Shown here: piece by piece, positions 5,331 to 5,758 of the stretch | Layout of the letters: the number at the start of each line of letters is the position of its first letter | Numbering within the stretch: position 1 is the stretch's first letter | NCBI GenBank assembly: GCA_027451085.1 | Contig: DAIDKA010000201.1 | Coordinates: 1-5,758, forward strand | Source: Gammaproteobacteria bacterium | Lineage (GTDB): Bacteria > Pseudomonadota > Gammaproteobacteria > Steroidobacterales > Steroidobacteraceae | Length of the DNA stretch: 5,758 bases | Reading direction: 5' to 3' | The notes under the pieces: generated by a model | What the model was told of the DNA's origin: nothing | The model's database searches: none | Seen by the model: the letters and a program-made list of their open reading frames with translations, nothing else | Program-made: the position numbers and the translations under genes

Positions 5331-5758
5331 ATGGCGCTGACAGACGTTGACGGCTTTGGTCTGGGACTGCGCCCCTCTCACTACGAGGCGCTGCTCGGGC
5401 AGTCCCGGCCGGTGGACTGGCTGGAGATCCTGACGGAAAACCACCTGGCCCCCGGTGGCAGACCTCGCTGGTGGCTGGGGCGCCTGCTCGAACGCTATCC
5501 CATGGTCATGCACGGGGTCTCGTTGTCGATCGGCAGCACCGCGCCGCTCGACTTCCACCACCTGGGGCGGGTGCGCAAGCTGGCGCAGTACCTCAGACCG
5601 GCCTGGATTTCCGATCACCTGTGCTGGACCGGCGTGGACGGCGTCAACCTGCACGACCTGATGCCCCTGCCGTATACGGAGCAGGCGGTGCAGCACGTGG
5701 CGCGGCGCGTGACCCAGGTCCAGGATTTCCTGGGGGCGCGCATCCTGCTGGAGAATGT
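5331..5758 (+). CDS. bufB: BufB: DUF692 / MNIO-family bufferin-modifying enzyme, C-terminus cut by window edge
   Basis: This is the N-terminal half (142 codons) of a DUF692 protein; the family usually has about 280-300 residues. MNIO enzymes are TIM-barrel, multinuclear non-haem iron oxygenases related to MbnB that oxidise cysteines in ribosomal peptides. Seen here: GFGLGLRPSHY (8-18), DWLEILTENH (29-38), MHGVSLSIGS (60-69), ISDHLCW (93-99), HDLMPLPYT (108-116) and ILLEN at the edge (138-142). H61, D95, H96 and E141 lie in motifs the family uses around its iron site. An in-frame ATG twelve bases upstream (5319) is an alternative start; neither has a strong ribosome site. The position right after the bufA2 precursor identifies the substrate. 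Bufferin operons normally continue with a DUF2063 partner (BufC) and often a DoxX-like membrane protein, which would lie beyond the right edge. Confidence 0.92.
   Translation, partial: MALTDVDGFGLGLRPSHYEALLGQSRPVDWLEILTENHLAPGGRPRWWLGRLLERYPMVMHGVSLSIGSTAPLDFHHLGRVRKLAQYLRPAWISDHLCWTGVDGVNLHDLMPLPYTEQAVQHVARRVTQVQDFLGARILLEN

Overview
The window is high-GC DNA with strongly GC-biased third codon positions, compact spacing and recognisable Shine-Dalgarno sites. It looks like a chromosome segment of a high-GC proteobacterium. The secreted four-cysteine protein and the bufferin genes would suit a gammaproteobacterium, but nothing here fixes the genus. No rRNA, tRNA, CRISPR array, insertion sequence or attachment site is visible.

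Left block (1-3786, minus strand, read right to left): a thiamine-pyrophosphate (TPP) enzyme of the acetolactate synthase type (2122-3786) comes first. Two bases later follows a gene for a substrate-binding-protein-like (NMT1/THI5-like, TauA-type) protein (1244-2119). That gene is broken by one in-frame amber codon at 1853-1855. After a 108-base gap with small palindromes comes a metabolite:H+ symporter of the major facilitator superfamily (MHS family), which runs off the left edge (1-1135). The layout resembles a small catabolic or 2-oxo-acid-handling operon of enzyme, binding protein and proton symporter. The substrate cannot be read from the sequence.

Middle (3787-4012): a divergent intergenic region with GTCA repeats spaced at about one helical turn near the TPP-enzyme promoter side, and a TTTTTCCC/GGGAAAGA inverted repeat on the other side.

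Right block (4013-5758, plus strand): a secreted, uncharacterised protein with four conserved-looking cysteines comes first. Its signal-peptide cleavage region carries a seven-unit, 9-base tandem repeat (QAA). After a 269-base gap comes a bufferin operon. It comprises a BufA2-type secreted, cysteine-rich, ribosomally made metallophore precursor (4972-5262) and the start of its DUF692/MNIO modifying enzyme BufB (from 5331), cut by the right edge. A GC-rich stem-loop lies between precursor and enzyme. The gap upstream of bufA2 also carries a minus-strand frame with coding-like base bias and two hydrophobic stretches, which may be a small membrane protein or the remnant of one.

The most interesting items are the bufferin pair, the single amber codon in an otherwise intact gene, and the leaderless binding-protein-like gene tied to a TPP enzyme.
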